Notes under the pieces: model-generated | The model's database searches: none | Told to the model about the DNA's origin: nothing | What the model saw: only the letters and a program-made list of their open reading frames with translations | Position numbers and translations under genes: made by a program | Shown here: piece after piece, positions 46,996-60,205 of the stretch | How positions within the stretch are numbered: the stretch's first letter is position 1 | How the letters are laid out: each line of letters starts with the position of its first letter | NCBI GenBank assembly: GCA_949987565.1 | Contig: OX465104.1 | Span: 14,573,789 to 14,637,788, forward strand | Direction: 5' to 3' | DNA from: Luidia sarsii | Taxonomy: Eukaryota; Echinodermata; Asteroidea; Paxillosida; Luidiidae | Length of the DNA: 64,000 bases

Positions 46996-49900
46996 GGCCC
47001 CCTCAAACAAACTAGATTTTTGCCCTAATTTCTGACATGTTCGACAGGTCCGCTCCTGTCAGAATTTTCAGTTTTCGACCCAAAATAAGTTTTTCCAGAT
47101 TTATCTGAAAATGACTCCTCAGGTATCTGAGAGCCCTCTGACATGGATCGGACTTTCGGTAGACCAGTTGAAGTCATTTTTGGCCCCCTCAAACAAACTA
47201 GATTTTTGCCCCAATTTCTGACATGTTCGACAGGTCCGCTCCTGTCAGAATTTTCAGTTTTCGACCCAAAAAATGGTTTCCCAGATTTATCTGAAAATGA
47301 CTCCTCAGGTATTTGAGAGCCCTCTGACATGGATCGGACTTTCGGTAGACCAGTTGAAGTCATTTTTGGCCCCCTCAAACAAACTAGATTTTTGCCCCAA
47401 TTTCTGACATGTTCGACAGGTCCGCTCCTGTCAGAATTTTCAGTTTTCGACCCAAAAAAAGTTTTCCCAGATTTCTCTGAAAATGACTCCTCAGGTCTCT
47501 GAGAGCCCTCTGACATGGATCGGATATTCGTTAGACCAGTTGAAGTCATTTTTGGCCCCCTCAAACAAACTAGATTTTTGCCCCAATTTCTGACATGTTC
47601 CACAGGTCCGCTCCTGTCAGAAATTTCAGTTTTCGACCCATAAAAAGTTTTCCCAGATTTCTCTGAAAATGACTCCTCAGGTATCTGAGAGCCCTCTGAC
47701 ATGGATCGGACGTTCGGTAGACCAGTTGAAGTCATTTTTGGCCCCCTCAAACAAACTAGATTTTTGCCCCAATTTCTGACATGTTCGACAGGTCCGCTCC
47801 TGTCAGAATTTTCAGTTTTCCACCCAAAAAAAGTTTTCCCAGATTTATCTGAAAATGACTCCTCATGTATCTGAGAGCCCTCTGACATGGATCGGACTTT
47901 CGGTAGACCAGTTGAAGTCATTTTTGGCCCCCTCAAACAAACTAGATTTTTGCCCCAATTTCTGACATGTTCGACAGGTCCGCTCCTGTCAGAATTTTCA
48001 GTTTTCGACCCAAAAAAAGGTTTCCCAGATTTATCTGAAAATGACTCCTCAGGTATTTGAGAGCCCTCTGACATGGATCGGACTTTCGGTAGACCAGTTG
48101 AAGTCATTTTTGGCCCCCTCAAACAAACTAGATTTTTGCCCCAATTTCTGACATGTTCGACAGGTCCGCTCCTGTCAGAATTTTCAGTTTTCGACCCAAA
48201 AAAAGTTTTCCCAGATTTCTCTGAAAATGACTCCTCAGGTATCTGAGAGCCCTCTGACATGGATCGGACTTTCGGTAGACCAGTTGAAGTCATTTTTGGC
48301 CCCCTCAAACAAACTAGATTTTTGCCCCAATTTCTGACATGTTCGACAGGTCCGCTCCTGTCAGATTTTTCAGTTTTCGACCCAAAATAAATTTTCCCAG
48401 ATTTATCTGAAAATGACTCCTCAGGTATCTGAGAGCCCTCTGACATGGATCGGACTTTCGGTAGACCAGTTGAAGTCATTTTTGGCCCCCTCAAACAAAC
48501 TAGATTTTTGCCCCAATTTCTGACATGTTCGACAGGTCCGCTCCTGTCAGAATGTTCAGTTTTCGACCCAAAAAAAGTTTTCCCAGATTTCTCTGAAAAT
48601 GACTCCTCAGGTATCTGAGAGCCCTCTGACATGGATCGGACTTTCGGTAGACCAGTTGAAGTCATTTTTGGCCCCCTCAAACAAACTAGATTTTTGCCCC
48701 AATTTCTGACATGTTCGACAGGTCCGCTCCTGTCAGATTTTTCAGTTTTCGACCCAAAATAAATTTTCCCAGATTTATCTGAAAATGACTCCTCAGGTAT
48801 CTGAGAGCCCTCTGACATGGATCTGACTTTCGGTAGACCAGTTGAAGTCATTTTTGGCCCCCTCAAACAAACTAGATTTTTGCCCCAATTTCTGACATGT
48901 TCGACAGGTCCGCTCCTGTCAGAATTTTCAGTTTTCGACCCAAAAAAAGTTTTCCCAGATTTCTCTGAAAATGACTCCTCAGGTATCTGAGAGCCCTCTG
49001 ACATGGATCGGACTTTCGGTAGACCAGTTGAAGTCATTTTTAGCCCCCTCAAACAAACTAGATTTTTGCCCCAATTTCTGACATGTTCGACAGGTCCGCT
49101 CCTGTCAGAATGTTCAGTTTTCGACCCAAAAAAAGTTTTCCCAGATTTCTCTGAAAATGACTCCTCAGGTCTCTGAGAGCCCTCTGACATGGATCGGATA
49201 TTCGTTAGACCAGTTGAAGTCATTTTTGGCCCCCTCAAACAAACTAGATTTTTGCCCCAATTTCTGACATGTTCGACAGGTCCGCTCCTGTCAGAAATTT
49301 CAGTTTTCGACCCATAAAAAGTTTTCCCAGATTTCTCTCAAAATGACTCCTCAGGTATCTGAGAGCCCTCTGACATGGATCGGACGTTCGGTACACCAGT
49401 TGAAGTCATTTTTGGCCCCCTCAAACAAACTAGATTTTTGCCCCAATTTCTGACATGTTCGACAGGTCCGCTCCTGTCAGAATTTTCAGTTTTCGACCCA
49501 AAAAAAGTTTTCCCAGATTTCTCTGAAAATGACTCCTCATGTATCTGAGAGCCCTCTGACATGGATCGGACTTTCGGTAGACCAGTTGAAGTCATTTTTG
49601 GCCCCCTCAAACAAACTAGATTTTTGCCCCAATTTCTGACATGTTCGACAGGTCCGCTCCTGTCAGAATTTTCAGTTTTCGACCCAAAAAAAGGTTTCCC
49701 AGATTTATCTGAAAATGACTCCTCAGGTATTTGAGAGCCCTCTGACATGGATCGGACTTTCGGTAGACCAGTTGAAGTCATTTTTGGCCCCCTCAAACAA
49801 ACTAGATTTTTGCCCCAATTTCTGACATGTTCGACAGGTCCGCTCCTGTCAGAATTTTCAGTTTTCGACCCAAAAAAAGTTTTCCCAGATTTCTCTGAAA

Positions 49901-50901
49901 ATGACTCCTCAGGTATCTGAGAGCCCTCTGACATGGATCGGACTTTCGGTAGACCAGTTGAAGTCATTTTTGGCCCCCTCAAACAAACTAGATTTTTGCC
50001 CCAATTTCTGACATGTTCGACAGGTCCGCTCCTGTCAGATTTTTCAGTTTTCGACCCAAAATAAATTTTCCCAGATTTATCTGAAAATGACTCCTCAGGT
50101 ATCTGAGAGCCCTCTGACATGGATCGGACTTTCGGTAGACCAGTTGAAGTCATTTTTGGCCCCCTCAAACAAACTAGATTTTTGCCCCAATTTCTGACAT
50201 GTTCGACAGGTCCGCTCCTGTCAGATTTTTCAGTTTTCGACCCAAAATAAATTTTCCCAGATTTATCTGAAAATGACTCCTCAGGTATCTGAGAGCCCTC
50301 TGACATGGATCGGACTTTCGGTAGACCAGTTGAAGTCATTTTTGGCCCCCTCAAACAAACTAGATTTTTGCCCCAATTTCTGACATGTTCGACAGGTCCG
50401 CTCCTGTCAGAATGTTCAGTTTTCGACCCAAAAAAAGTTTTCCCAGATTTCTCTGAAAATGACTCCTCAGGTATCTGAGAGCCCTCTGACATGGATCGGA
50501 CTTTCGGTAGACCAGTTGAAGTCATTTTTAGCCCCCTCAAACAAACTAGATTTTTGCCCCAATTTCTGACATGTTCGACAGGTCCGCTCCTGTCAGAATG
50601 TTCAGTTTTCGACCCAAAAAAAGTTTTCCCAGATTTCTCTGAAAATGACTCCTCAGGTATCTGAGAGCCCTCTGACATGGATCGGACTTTCGGTAGACCA
50701 GTTGAAGTCATTTTTGGCCCCCTCAAACAAACTAGATTTTTGCCCCAATTTCTGACATGTTCGACAGGTCCGCTCCTGTCAGAATTTTCAGTTTTCGACC
50801 CAAAAAAAGTTTTCCCAGATTTCTCTGAAAATGACTCCTCAGGTATCTGAGAGCCCTCTGACATGGATCGGACTTTCGGTAGACCAGTTGAAGTCATTTT
50901 T
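46996..50901. repeat. Zone 4 unit, 21 monomers
   Basis: 'cccta' with 'cctgtcag' and 'ataagtttttcc' is followed by the first G-variant A-tract monomers: 'aaaaaatggtttccc' at about 47270, then 'aaaaaaaggtttccc' from about 48011. It also holds the 'cccataaaaag' monomer (47638 and 49314), 'ggtctctgag', 'ttcgttagacc' and 'gacgttcgg', all confined to zone 4. 'ctctcaaaatg' at 49336 adds a unique stop in the minus frame. Confidence 0.83.
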
Positions 50902-51832
50902 GGCCCCCTCAAACAAACTAGATTTTTGCCCTAATTTCTGACATGTTCGACAGGTCCGCTCCTGTCAGAATTTTCAGTTTTCGACCCAAAATAAGTTTTT
51001 CCAGATTTATCTGAAAATGACTCCTCAGGTATCTGAGAGCCCTCTGACATGGATCGGACTTTCGGTAGACCAGTTGAAGTCATTTTTGGCCCCCTCAAAC
51101 AAACTAGATTTTTGCCCCAATTTCTGACATGTTCGACAGGTCCGCTCCTGTCAGAATTTTCAGTTTTCGACCCAAAAAAAGGTTTCCCAGATTTATCTGA
51201 AAATGACTCCTCAGGTATTTGAGAGCCCTCTGACATGGATCGGACTTTCGGTAGACCAGTTGAAGTCATTTTTGGCCCCCTCAAACAAACTAGATTTTTG
51301 CCCCAATTTCTGACATGTTCGACAGGTCCGCTCCTGTCAGAATTTTCAGTTTTCGACCCAAAAAAAGTTTTCCCAGATTTCTCTGAAAATGACTCCTCAG
51401 GTATCTGAGAGCCCTCTGACATGGATCGGACTTTCGGTAGACCAGTTGAAGTCATTTTTGGCCCCCTCAAACAAACTAGATTTTTGCCCCAATTTCTGAC
51501 ATGTTCGACAGGTCCGCTCCTGTCAGAATTTTCAGTTTTCGACCCAAAAAAAGTTTTCCCAGATTTCTCTGAAAATGACTCCTCAGGTATCTGAGAGCCC
51601 TCTGACATGGATCGGACGTTCGGTACACCAGTTGAAGTCATTTTTGGCCCCCTCAAACAAACTAGATTTTTGCCCCAATTTCTGACATGTTCGACAGGTC
51701 CGCTCCTGTCAGAATTTTCAGTTTTCGACCCAAAAATAAGTTTTCACAGATTTCTCTGAAAATGACTCCTCAGGTATCTGAGAGCCCTCTGACATGGATC
51801 GGACTTTCGGTAGACCAGTTGAAGTCATTTTT
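50902..51832. repeat. Zone 4 unit, 5 monomers
   Basis: The order is 'cccta', 'aaaggtttccc' with 'atttgag', an ordinary monomer, one ending 'gacgttcggtacacc', and a 187-bp monomer. The length of 931 bp equals 5 x 186 + 1. The same plan with small changes recurs at 61508-62438. Confidence 0.85.
51646..51832. repeat. 187-bp monomer 1
   Basis: The A-tract reads 'cccaaaaataagttttcacag' split by a T, one base longer than the usual 'cccaaaaaaag'. It directly precedes the 'cccta' monomer whose marker is at 51862. The extra base opens a 61-codon plus-strand frame (51687-51872) that I do not regard as a gene. Confidence 0.9.
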
Positions 51833-53693
51833 GGCCCCCTCAAACAAACTAGATTTTTGCCCTAATTTCTGACATGTTCGACAGGTCCGCTCCTGTCAGA
51901 ATTTTCAGTTTTCGACCCAAAATAAGTTTTTCCAGATTTATCTGAAAATGACTCCTCAGGTATCTGAGAGCCCTCTGACATGGATCGGACTTTCGGTAGA
52001 CCAGTTGAAGTCATTTTTGGCCCCCTCAAACAAACTAGATTTTTGCCCCAATTTCTGACATGTTCGACAGGTCCGCTCCTGTCAGAATTTTCAGTTTTCG
52101 ACCCAAAAAAAGGTTTCCCAGATTTCTCTGAAAATGACTCCTCAGGTATCTGAGAGCCCTCTGACATGGATCGGACTTTCGGTAGACAAGTTGAAGTCAT
52201 TTTTGGCCCCCTCAAACAAACTAGATTTTTGCCCCAATTTCTGACATGTTCGACAGGTCCGCTCCTGTCAGATTTTTCAGTTTTCGACCCAAAATAAATT
52301 TTCCCAGATTTATCTGAAAATGACTCCTCAGGTATTTGAGAGCCCTCTGACATGGATCGGACTTTCGGTAGACCAGTTGAAGTCATTTTTGGCCCCCTCA
52401 AACAAACTAGATTTTTGCCCCAATTTCTGACATGTTCGACAGGTCCGCTCCTGTCAGAATTTTCAGTTTTCGACCCAAAAAAAGTTTTCCCAGATTTCTC
52501 TGAAAATGACTCCTCAGGTATCTGAGAGCCCTCTGACATGGATCGGACTTTCGGTAGACCAGTTGAAGTCATTTTTGGCCCCCTCAAACAAACTAGATTT
52601 TTGCCCCAATTTCTGACATGTTCGACAGGTCCGCTCCTGTCAGATTTTTCAGTTTTCGACCCAAAATAAATTTTCCCAGATTTATCTGAAAATGACTCCT
52701 CAGGTATCTGAGAGCCCTCTGACATGGATCGGACTTTCGGTAGACCAGTTGAAGTCATTTTTGGCCCCCTCAAACAAACTAGATTTTTGCCCCAATTTCT
52801 GACATGTTCGACAGGTCCGCTCCTGTCAGATTTTTCAGTTTTCGACCCAAAATAAATTTTCCCAGATTTATCTGAAAATGACTCCTCAGGTATCTGAGAG
52901 CCCTCTGACATGGATCGGACTTTCGGTAGACCAGTTGAAGTCATTTTTGGCCCCCTCAAACAAACTAGATTTTTGCCCCAATTTCTGACATGTTCGACAG
53001 GTCCGCTCCTGTCAGAATGTTCAGTTTTCGACCCAAAAAAAGTTTTCCCAGATTTCTCTGAAAATGACTCCTCAGGTATCTGAGAGCCCTCTGACATGGA
53101 TCGGACTTTCGGTAGACCAGTTGAAGTCATTTTTAGCCCCCTCAAACAAACTAGATTTTTGCCCCAATTTCTGACATGTTCGACAGGTCCGCTCCTGTCA
53201 GAATGTTCAGTTTTCGACCCAAAAAAAGTTTTCCCAGATTTCTCTGAAAATGACTCCTCAGGTATCTGAGAGCCCTCTGACATGGATCGGACTTTCGGTA
53301 GACCAGTTGAAGTCATTTTTGGCCCCCTCAAACAAACTAGATTTTTGCCCCAATTTCTGACATGTTCGACAGGTCCGCTCCTGTCAGAATTTTCAGTTTT
53401 CGACCCAAAAAAAGTTTTCCCAGATTTCTCTGAAAATGACTCCTCAGGTATCTGAGAGCCCTCTGACATGGATCGGATGTTCGGTACACCAGTTGAAGTC
53501 ATTTTTGGCCCCCTCAAACAAACTAGATTTTTGCCCCAATTTCTGACATGTTCGACAGGTCCGCTCCTGTCAGAATTTTCAGTTTTCGACCCAAAAATAA
53601 GTTTTCACAGATTTCTCTGAAAATGACTCCTCAGGTATCTGAGAGCCCTCTGACATGGATCGGACTTTCGGTAGACCAGTTGAAGTCATTTTT
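51833..53693. repeat. Zone 4 unit, 10 monomers
   Basis: It differs from neighbouring units in having an ordinary monomer with 'ggtagacaagttg' (about 52185), 'aaataaattt' combined with 'atttgag', and 'ttttagccccc' (about 53134). It ends with 'gatgttcggtacacc' and a 187-bp monomer. Confidence 0.82.
53507..53693. repeat. 187-bp monomer 2
   Basis: It has the same 'aaaaataag' and 'ttcacag' combination as the one at 51646, 1,861 bp away (10 x 186 + 1), and is again directly before a 'cccta' monomer. Confidence 0.9.
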
Positions 53694-55740
53694 GGCCCCC
53701 TCAAACAAACTAGATTTTTGCCCTAATTTCTGACATGTTCGACAGGTCCGCTCCTGTCAGAATTTTCAGTTTTCGACCCAAAATAAGTTTTTCCAGATTT
53801 ATCTGAAAATGACTCCTCAGGTATCTGAGAGCCCTCTGACATGGATCGGACTTTCGGTAGACCAGTTGAAGTCATTTTTGGCCCCCTCAAACAAACTAGA
53901 TTTTTGCCCCAATTTCTGACATGTTCGACAGGTCCGCTCCTGTCAGAATTTTCAGTTTTCGACCCAAAAAAAGGTTTCCCAGATTTATCTGAAAATGACT
54001 CCTCAGGTATTTGAGAGCCCTCTGACATGGATCGGACTTTCGGTAGACCAGTTGAAGTCATTTTTGGCCCCCTCAAACAAACTAGATTTTTGCCCCAATT
54101 TCTGACATGTTCGACAGGTCCGCTCCTGTCAGAATTTTCAGTTTTCGACCCAAAAAAAGTTTTCCCAGATTTCTCTGAAAATGACTCCTCAGGTATCTGA
54201 GAGCCCTCTGACATGGATCGGACTTTCGGTAGACCAGTTGAAGTCATTTTTGGCCCCCTCAAACAAACTAGATTTTTGCCCCAATTTCTGACATGTTCGA
54301 CAGGTCCGCTCCTGTCAGAATTTTCAGTTTTCGACCCAAAAAAAGTTTTCCCAGATTTCTCTGAAAATGACTCCTCAGGTATCTGAGAGCCCTCTGACAT
54401 GGATCGGATATTCGTTAGACCAGTTGAAGTCATTTTTGGCCCCCTCAAACAAACTAGATTTTTGCCCCAATTTCTGACATGTTCGACAGGTCCGCTCCTG
54501 TCAGAAATTTCAGTTTTCGACCCATAAAAAGTTTTCCCAGATTTCTCTGAAAATGACTCCTCAGGTATCTGAGAGCCCTCTGACATGGATCGGACGTTCG
54601 GTAGACCAGTTGAAGTCATTTTTGGCCCCCTCAAACAAACTAGATTTTTGCCCCAATTTCTGACATGTTCGACAGGTCCGCTCCTGTCAGAATTTTCAGT
54701 TTTCGACCCAAAAAAAGGTTTCCCAGATTTATCTGAAAATGACTCCTCAGGTATTTGAGAGCCCTCTGACATGGATCGGACTTTCGGTAGACCAGTTGAA
54801 GTCATTTTTGGCCCCCTCAAACAAACTAGATTTTTGCCCCAATTTCTGACATGTTCGACAGGTCCGCTCCTGTCAGAATTTTCAGTTTTCGACCCAAAAA
54901 AAGTTTTCCCAGATTTCTCTGAAAATGACTCCTCAGGTATCTGAGAGCCCTCTGACATGGATCGGACTTTCGGTAGACCAGTTGAAGTCATTTTTGGCCC
55001 CCTCAAACAAACTAGATTTTTGCCCCAATTTCTGACATGTTCGACAGGTCCGCTCCTGTCAGAATTTTCAGTTTTCGACCCAAAAAAAGTTTTCCCAGAT
55101 TTCTCTGAAAATGACTCCTCAGGTATCTGAGAGCCCTCTGACATGGATCGGACTTTCGGTAGACCAGTTGAAGTCATTTTTAGCCCCCTCAAACAAACTA
55201 GATTTTTGCCCCAATTTCTGACATGTTCGACAGGTCCGCTCCTGTCAGAATGTTCAGTTTTCGACCCAAAAAAAGTTTTCCCAGATTTCTCTGAAAATGA
55301 CTCCTCAGGTATCTGAGAGCCCTCTGACATGGATCGGACTTTCGGTAGACCAGTTGAAGTCATTTTTGGCCCCCTCAAACAAACTAGATTTTTGCCCCAA
55401 TTTCTGACATGTTCGACAGGTCCGCTCCTGTCAGAATTTTCAGTTTTCGACCCAAAAAAAGTTTTCCCAGATTTCTCTGAAAATGACTCCTCAGGTATCT
55501 GAGAGCCCTCTGACATGGATCGGATGTTCGGTACACCAGTTGAAGTCATTTTTGGCCCCCTCAAACAAACTAGATTTTTGCCCCAATTTCTGACATGTTC
55601 GACAGGTCCGCTCCTGTCAGAATTTTCAGTTTTCGACCCAAAAATAAGTTTTCACAGATTTCTCTGAAAATGACTCCTCAGGTATCTGAGAGCCCTCTGA
55701 CATGGATCGGACTTTCGGTAGACCAGTTGAAGTCATTTTT
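53694..55740. repeat. Zone 4 unit, 11 monomers
   Basis: It carries 'aaaggtttccc', 'gatattcgttagacc', 'cccataaaaag' and 'gacgttcgg' in order, then a second 'aaaggtttccc' monomer. The 'catgtat' monomer found at this place in the unit at 55741 is missing. It ends with 'gatgttcggtacacc' and a 187-bp monomer. Confidence 0.82.
55554..55740. repeat. 187-bp monomer 3
   Basis: It lies 2,047 bp after the previous one (11 x 186 + 1), with the same linked 'ttcacag' change and the same position before a marker monomer. Confidence 0.9.
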
Positions 55741-57042
55741 GGCCCCCTCAAACAAACTAGATTTTTGCCCTAATTTCTGACATGTTCGACAGGTCCGCTC
55801 CTGTCAGAATTTTCAGTTTTCGACCCAAAATAAGTTTTTCCAGATTTATCTGAAAATGACTCCTCAGGTATCTGAGAGCCCTCTGACATGGATCGGACTT
55901 TCGGTAGACCAGTTGAAGTCATTTTTGGCCCCCTCAAACAAACTAGATTTTTGCCCCAATTTCTGACATGTTCGACAGGTCCGCTCCTGTCAGAATTTTC
56001 AGTTTTCGACCCAAAAAAAGGTTTCCCAGATTTATCTGAAAATGACTCCTCAGGTATTTGAGAGCCCTCTGACATGGATCGGACTTTCGGTAGACCAGTT
56101 GAAGTCATTTTTGGCCCCCTCAAACAAACTAGATTTTTGCCCCAATTTCTGACATGTTCGACAGGTCCGCTCCTGTCAGAATTTTCAGTTTTCGACCCAA
56201 AAAAAGTTTTCCCAGATTTCTCTGAAAATGACTCCTCAGGTATCTGAGAGCCCTCTGACATGGATCGGACTTTCGGTAGACCAGTTGAAGTCATTTTTGG
56301 CCCCCTCAAACAAACTAGATTTTTGCCCCAATTTCTGACATGTTCGACAGGTCCGCTCCTGTCAGAATTTTCAGTTTTCGACCCAAAAAAAGTTTTCCCA
56401 GATTTCTCTGAAAATGACTCCTCAGGTATCTGAGAGCCCTCTGACATGGATCGGATATTCGTTAGACCAGTTGAAGTCATTTTTGGCCCCCTCAAACAAA
56501 CTAGATTTTTGCCCCAATTTCTGACATGTTCGACAGGTCCGCTCCTGTCAGAAATTTCAGTTTTCGACCCATAAAAAGTTTTCCCAGATTTCTCTGAAAA
56601 TGACTCCTCAGGTATCTGAGAGCCCTCTGACATGGATCGGACGTTCGGTAGACCAGTTGAAGTCATTTTTGGCCCCCTCAAACAAACTAGATTTTTGCCC
56701 CAATTTCTGACATGTTCGACAGGTCCGCTCCTGTCAGAATTTTCAGTTTTCGACCCAAAAAAAGTTTTCCCAGATTTATCTGAAAATGACTCCTCATGTA
56801 TCTGAGAGCCCTCTGACATGGATCGGACTTTCGGTAGACCAGTTGAAGTCATTTTTGGCCCCCTCAAACAAACTAGATTTTTGCCCCAATTTCTGACATG
56901 TTCGACAGGTCCGCTCCTGTCAGAATTTTCAGTTTTCGACCCAAAAAAAGGTTTCCCAGATTTATCTGAAAATGACTCCTCAGGTATCTGAGAGCCCTCT
57001 GACATGGATCGGACTTTCGGTAGACCAGTTGAAGTCATTTTT
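55741..57042. repeat. Zone 4 canonical seven-monomer unit (copy 1)
   Basis: The order is 'cccta' with 'ataagtttttcc'; 'aaaggtttccc' with 'atttgag'; ordinary; ordinary ending 'gatattcgttagacc'; 'cccataaaaag' ending 'gacgttcgg'; 'catgtat'; 'aaaggtttccc' with 'atctgag'. It is 1,302 bp long. The minus-strand translation is identical to that of 60206-61507 by inspection, 4,465 bp away (24 x 186 + 1). Confidence 0.87.
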
Positions 57043-59647
57043 GGCCCCCTCAAACAAACTAGATTTTTGCCCTAATTTCTGACATGTTCGACAGGTCCGC
57101 TCCTGTCAGAATTTTCAGTTTTCGACCCAAAATAAGTTTTTCCAGATTTATCTGAAAATGACTCCTCAGGTATCTGAGAGCCCTCTGACATGGATCGGAC
57201 TTTCGGTAGACCAGTTGAAGTCATTTTTGGCCCCCTCAAACAAACTAGATTTTTGCCCCAATTTCTGACATGTTCGACAGGTCCGCTCCTGTCAGAATTT
57301 TCAGTTTTCGACCCAAAAAAAGGTTTCCCAGATTTATCTGAAAATGACTCCTCAGGTATTTGAGAGCCCTCTGACATGGATCGGACTTTCGGTAGACCAG
57401 TTGAAGTCATTTTTGGCCCCCTCAAACAAACTAGATTTTTGCCCCAATTTCTGACATGTTCGACAGGTCCGCTCCTGTCAGAATTTTCAGTTTTCGACCC
57501 AAAAAAAGTTTTCCCAGATTTCTCTGAAAATGACTCCTCAGGTCTCTGAGAGCCCTCTGACATGGATCGGATATTCGTTAGACCAGTTGAAGTCATTTTT
57601 GGCCCCCTCAAACAAACTAGATTTTTGCCCCAATTTCTGACATGTTCGACAGGTCCGCTCCTGTCAGAAATTTCAGTTTTCGACCCATAAAAAGTTTTCC
57701 CAGATTTCTCTGAAAATGACTCCTCAGGTATCTGAGAGCCCTCTGACATGGATCGGACGTTCGGTAGACCAGTTGAAGTCATTTTTGGCCCCCTCAAACA
57801 AACTAGATTTTTGCCCCAATTTCTGACATGTTCGACAGGTCCGCTCCTGTCAGAATTTTCAGTTTTCGACCCAAAAAAAGTTTTCCCAGATTTATCTGAA
57901 AATGACTCCTCATGTATCTGAGAGCCCTCTGACATGGATCGGACTTTCGGTAGACCAGTTGAAGTCATTTTTGGCCCCCTCAAACAAACTAGATTTTTGC
58001 CCCAATTTCTGACATGTTCGACAGGTCCGCTCCTGTCAGAATTTTCAGTTTTCGACCCAAAAAAAGGTTTCCCAGATTTATCTGAAAATGACTCCTCAGG
58101 TATTTGAGAGCCCTCTGACATGGATCGGACTTTCGGTAGACCAGTTGAAGTCATTTTTGGCCCCCTCAAACAAACTAGATTTTTGCCCCAATTTCTGACA
58201 TGTTCGACAGGTCCGCTCCTGTCAGAATTTTCAGTTTTCGACCCAAAAAAAGTTTTCCCAGATTTCTCTGAAAATGACTCCTCAGGTATCTGAGAGCCCT
58301 CTGACATGGATCGGACTTTCGGTAGACCAGTTGAAGTCATTTTTGGCCCCCTCAAACAAACTAGATTTTTGCCCCAATTTCTGACATGTTCGACAGGTCC
58401 GCTCCTGTCAGATTTTTCAGTTTTCGACCCAAAATAAATTTTCCCAGATTTATCTGAAAATGACTCCTCAGGTATCTGAGAGCCCTCTGACATGGATCGG
58501 ACTTTCGGTAGACCAGTTGAAGTCATTTTTGGCCCCCTCAAACAAACTAGATTTTTGCCCCAATTTCTGACATGTTCGACAGGTCCGCTCCTGTCAGAAT
58601 GTTCAGTTTTCGACCCAAAAAAAGTTTTCCCAGATTTCTCTGAAAATGACTCCTCAGGTATCTGAGAGCCCTCTGACATGGATCGGACTTTCGGTAGACC
58701 AGTTGAAGTCATTTTTGGCCCCCTCAAACAAACTAGATTTTTGCCCCAATTTCTGACATGTTCGACAGGTCCGCTCCTGTCAGATTTTTCAGTTTTCGAC
58801 CCAAAATAAATTTTCCCAGATTTATCTGAAAATGACTCCTCAGGTATCTGAGAGCCCTCTGACATGGATCGGACTTTCGGTAGACCAGTTGAAGTCATTT
58901 TTGGCCCCCTCAAACAAACTAGATTTTTGCCCCAATTTCTGACATGTTCGACAGGTCCGCTCCTGTCAGAATGTTCAGTTTTCGACCCAAAAAAAGTTTT
59001 CCCAGATTTCTCTGAAAATGACTCCTCAGGTATCTGAGAGCCCTCTGACATGGATCGGACTTTCGGTAGACCAGTTGAAGTCATTTTTAGCCCCCTCAAA
59101 CAAACTAGATTTTTGCCCCAATTTCTGACATGTTCGACAGGTCCGCTCCTGTCAGAATGTTCAGTTTTCGACCCAAAAAAAGTTTTCCCAGATTTCTCTG
59201 AAAATGACTCCTCAGGTATCTGAGAGCCCTCTGACATGGATCGGACTTTCGGTAGACCAGTTGAAGTCATTTTTGGCCCCCTCAAACAAACTAGATTTTT
59301 GCCCCAATTTCTGACATGTTCGACAGGTCCGCTCCTGTCAGAATTTTCAGTTTTCGACCCAAAAAAAGTTTTCCCAGATTTCTCTGAAAATGACTCCTCA
59401 GGTATCTGAGAGCCCTCTGACATGGATCGGATGTTCGGTAGACCAGTTGAAGTCATTTTTGGCCCCCTCAAACAAACTAGATTTTTGCCCCAATTTCTGA
59501 CATGTTCGACAGGTCCGCTCCTGTCAGAATTTTCAGTTTTCGACCCAAAAATAAGTTTTCACAGATTTCTCTGAAAATGACTCCTCAGGTATCTGAGAGC
59601 CCTCTGACATGGATCGGACTTTCGGTAGACCAGTTGAAGTCATTTTT
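57043..59647. repeat. Zone 4 unit, 14 monomers
   Basis: It opens like the seven-monomer unit but has 'ggtctctgag' in its third monomer. Beyond the 'catgtat' monomer it continues through 'aaataaattt' and 'gaatgttcag' monomers instead of reaching a marker. It ends 'gatgttcggtagacc', without the 'ggtacacc' change of earlier units, then a 187-bp monomer. Confidence 0.83.
59461..59647. repeat. 187-bp monomer 4
   Basis: It is offset 3,907 bp from the third (21 x 186 + 1). The preceding monomer ends 'ggtagacc', the ordinary form, so the insertion is not strictly tied to 'ggtacacc'. Confidence 0.9.
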
Positions 59648-60205
59648 GGCCCCCTCAAACAAACTAGATTTTTGCCCTAATTTCTGACATGTTCGACAGG
59701 TCCGCTCCTGTCAGAATTTTCAGTTTTCGACCCAAAATAAGTTTTTCCAGATTTATCTGAAAATGACTCCTCAGGTATCTGAGAGCCCTCTGACATGGAT
59801 CGGACTTTCGGTAGACCAGTTGAAGTCATTTTTGGCCCCCTCAAACAAACTAGATTTTTGCCCCAATTTCTGACATGTTCGACAGGTCCGCTCCTGTCAG
59901 AATTTTCAGTTTTCGACCCAAAAAAAGGTTTCCCAGATTTATCTGAAAATGACTCCTCAGGTATTTGAGAGCCCTCTGACATGGATCGGACTTTCGGTAG
60001 ACCAGTTGAAGTCATTTTTGGCCCCCTCAAACAAACTAGATTTTTGCCCCAATTTCTGACATGTTCGACAGGTCCGCTCCTGTCAGAATTTTCAGTTTTC
60101 GACCCAAAAAAAGTTTTCCCAGATTTCTCTGAAAATGACTCCTCAGGTATCTGAGAGCCCTCTGACATGGATCGGACTTTCGGTAGACCAGTTGAAGTCA
60201 TTTTT
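59648..60205. repeat. Zone 4 three-monomer unit (copy 1)
   Basis: 'cccta' with 'ataagtttttcc', 'aaaggtttccc' with 'atttgag', and one ordinary monomer fill 558 bp before the next marker at 60235. This is the shortest marker spacing in the window. It recurs at 62439-62996. Confidence 0.88.
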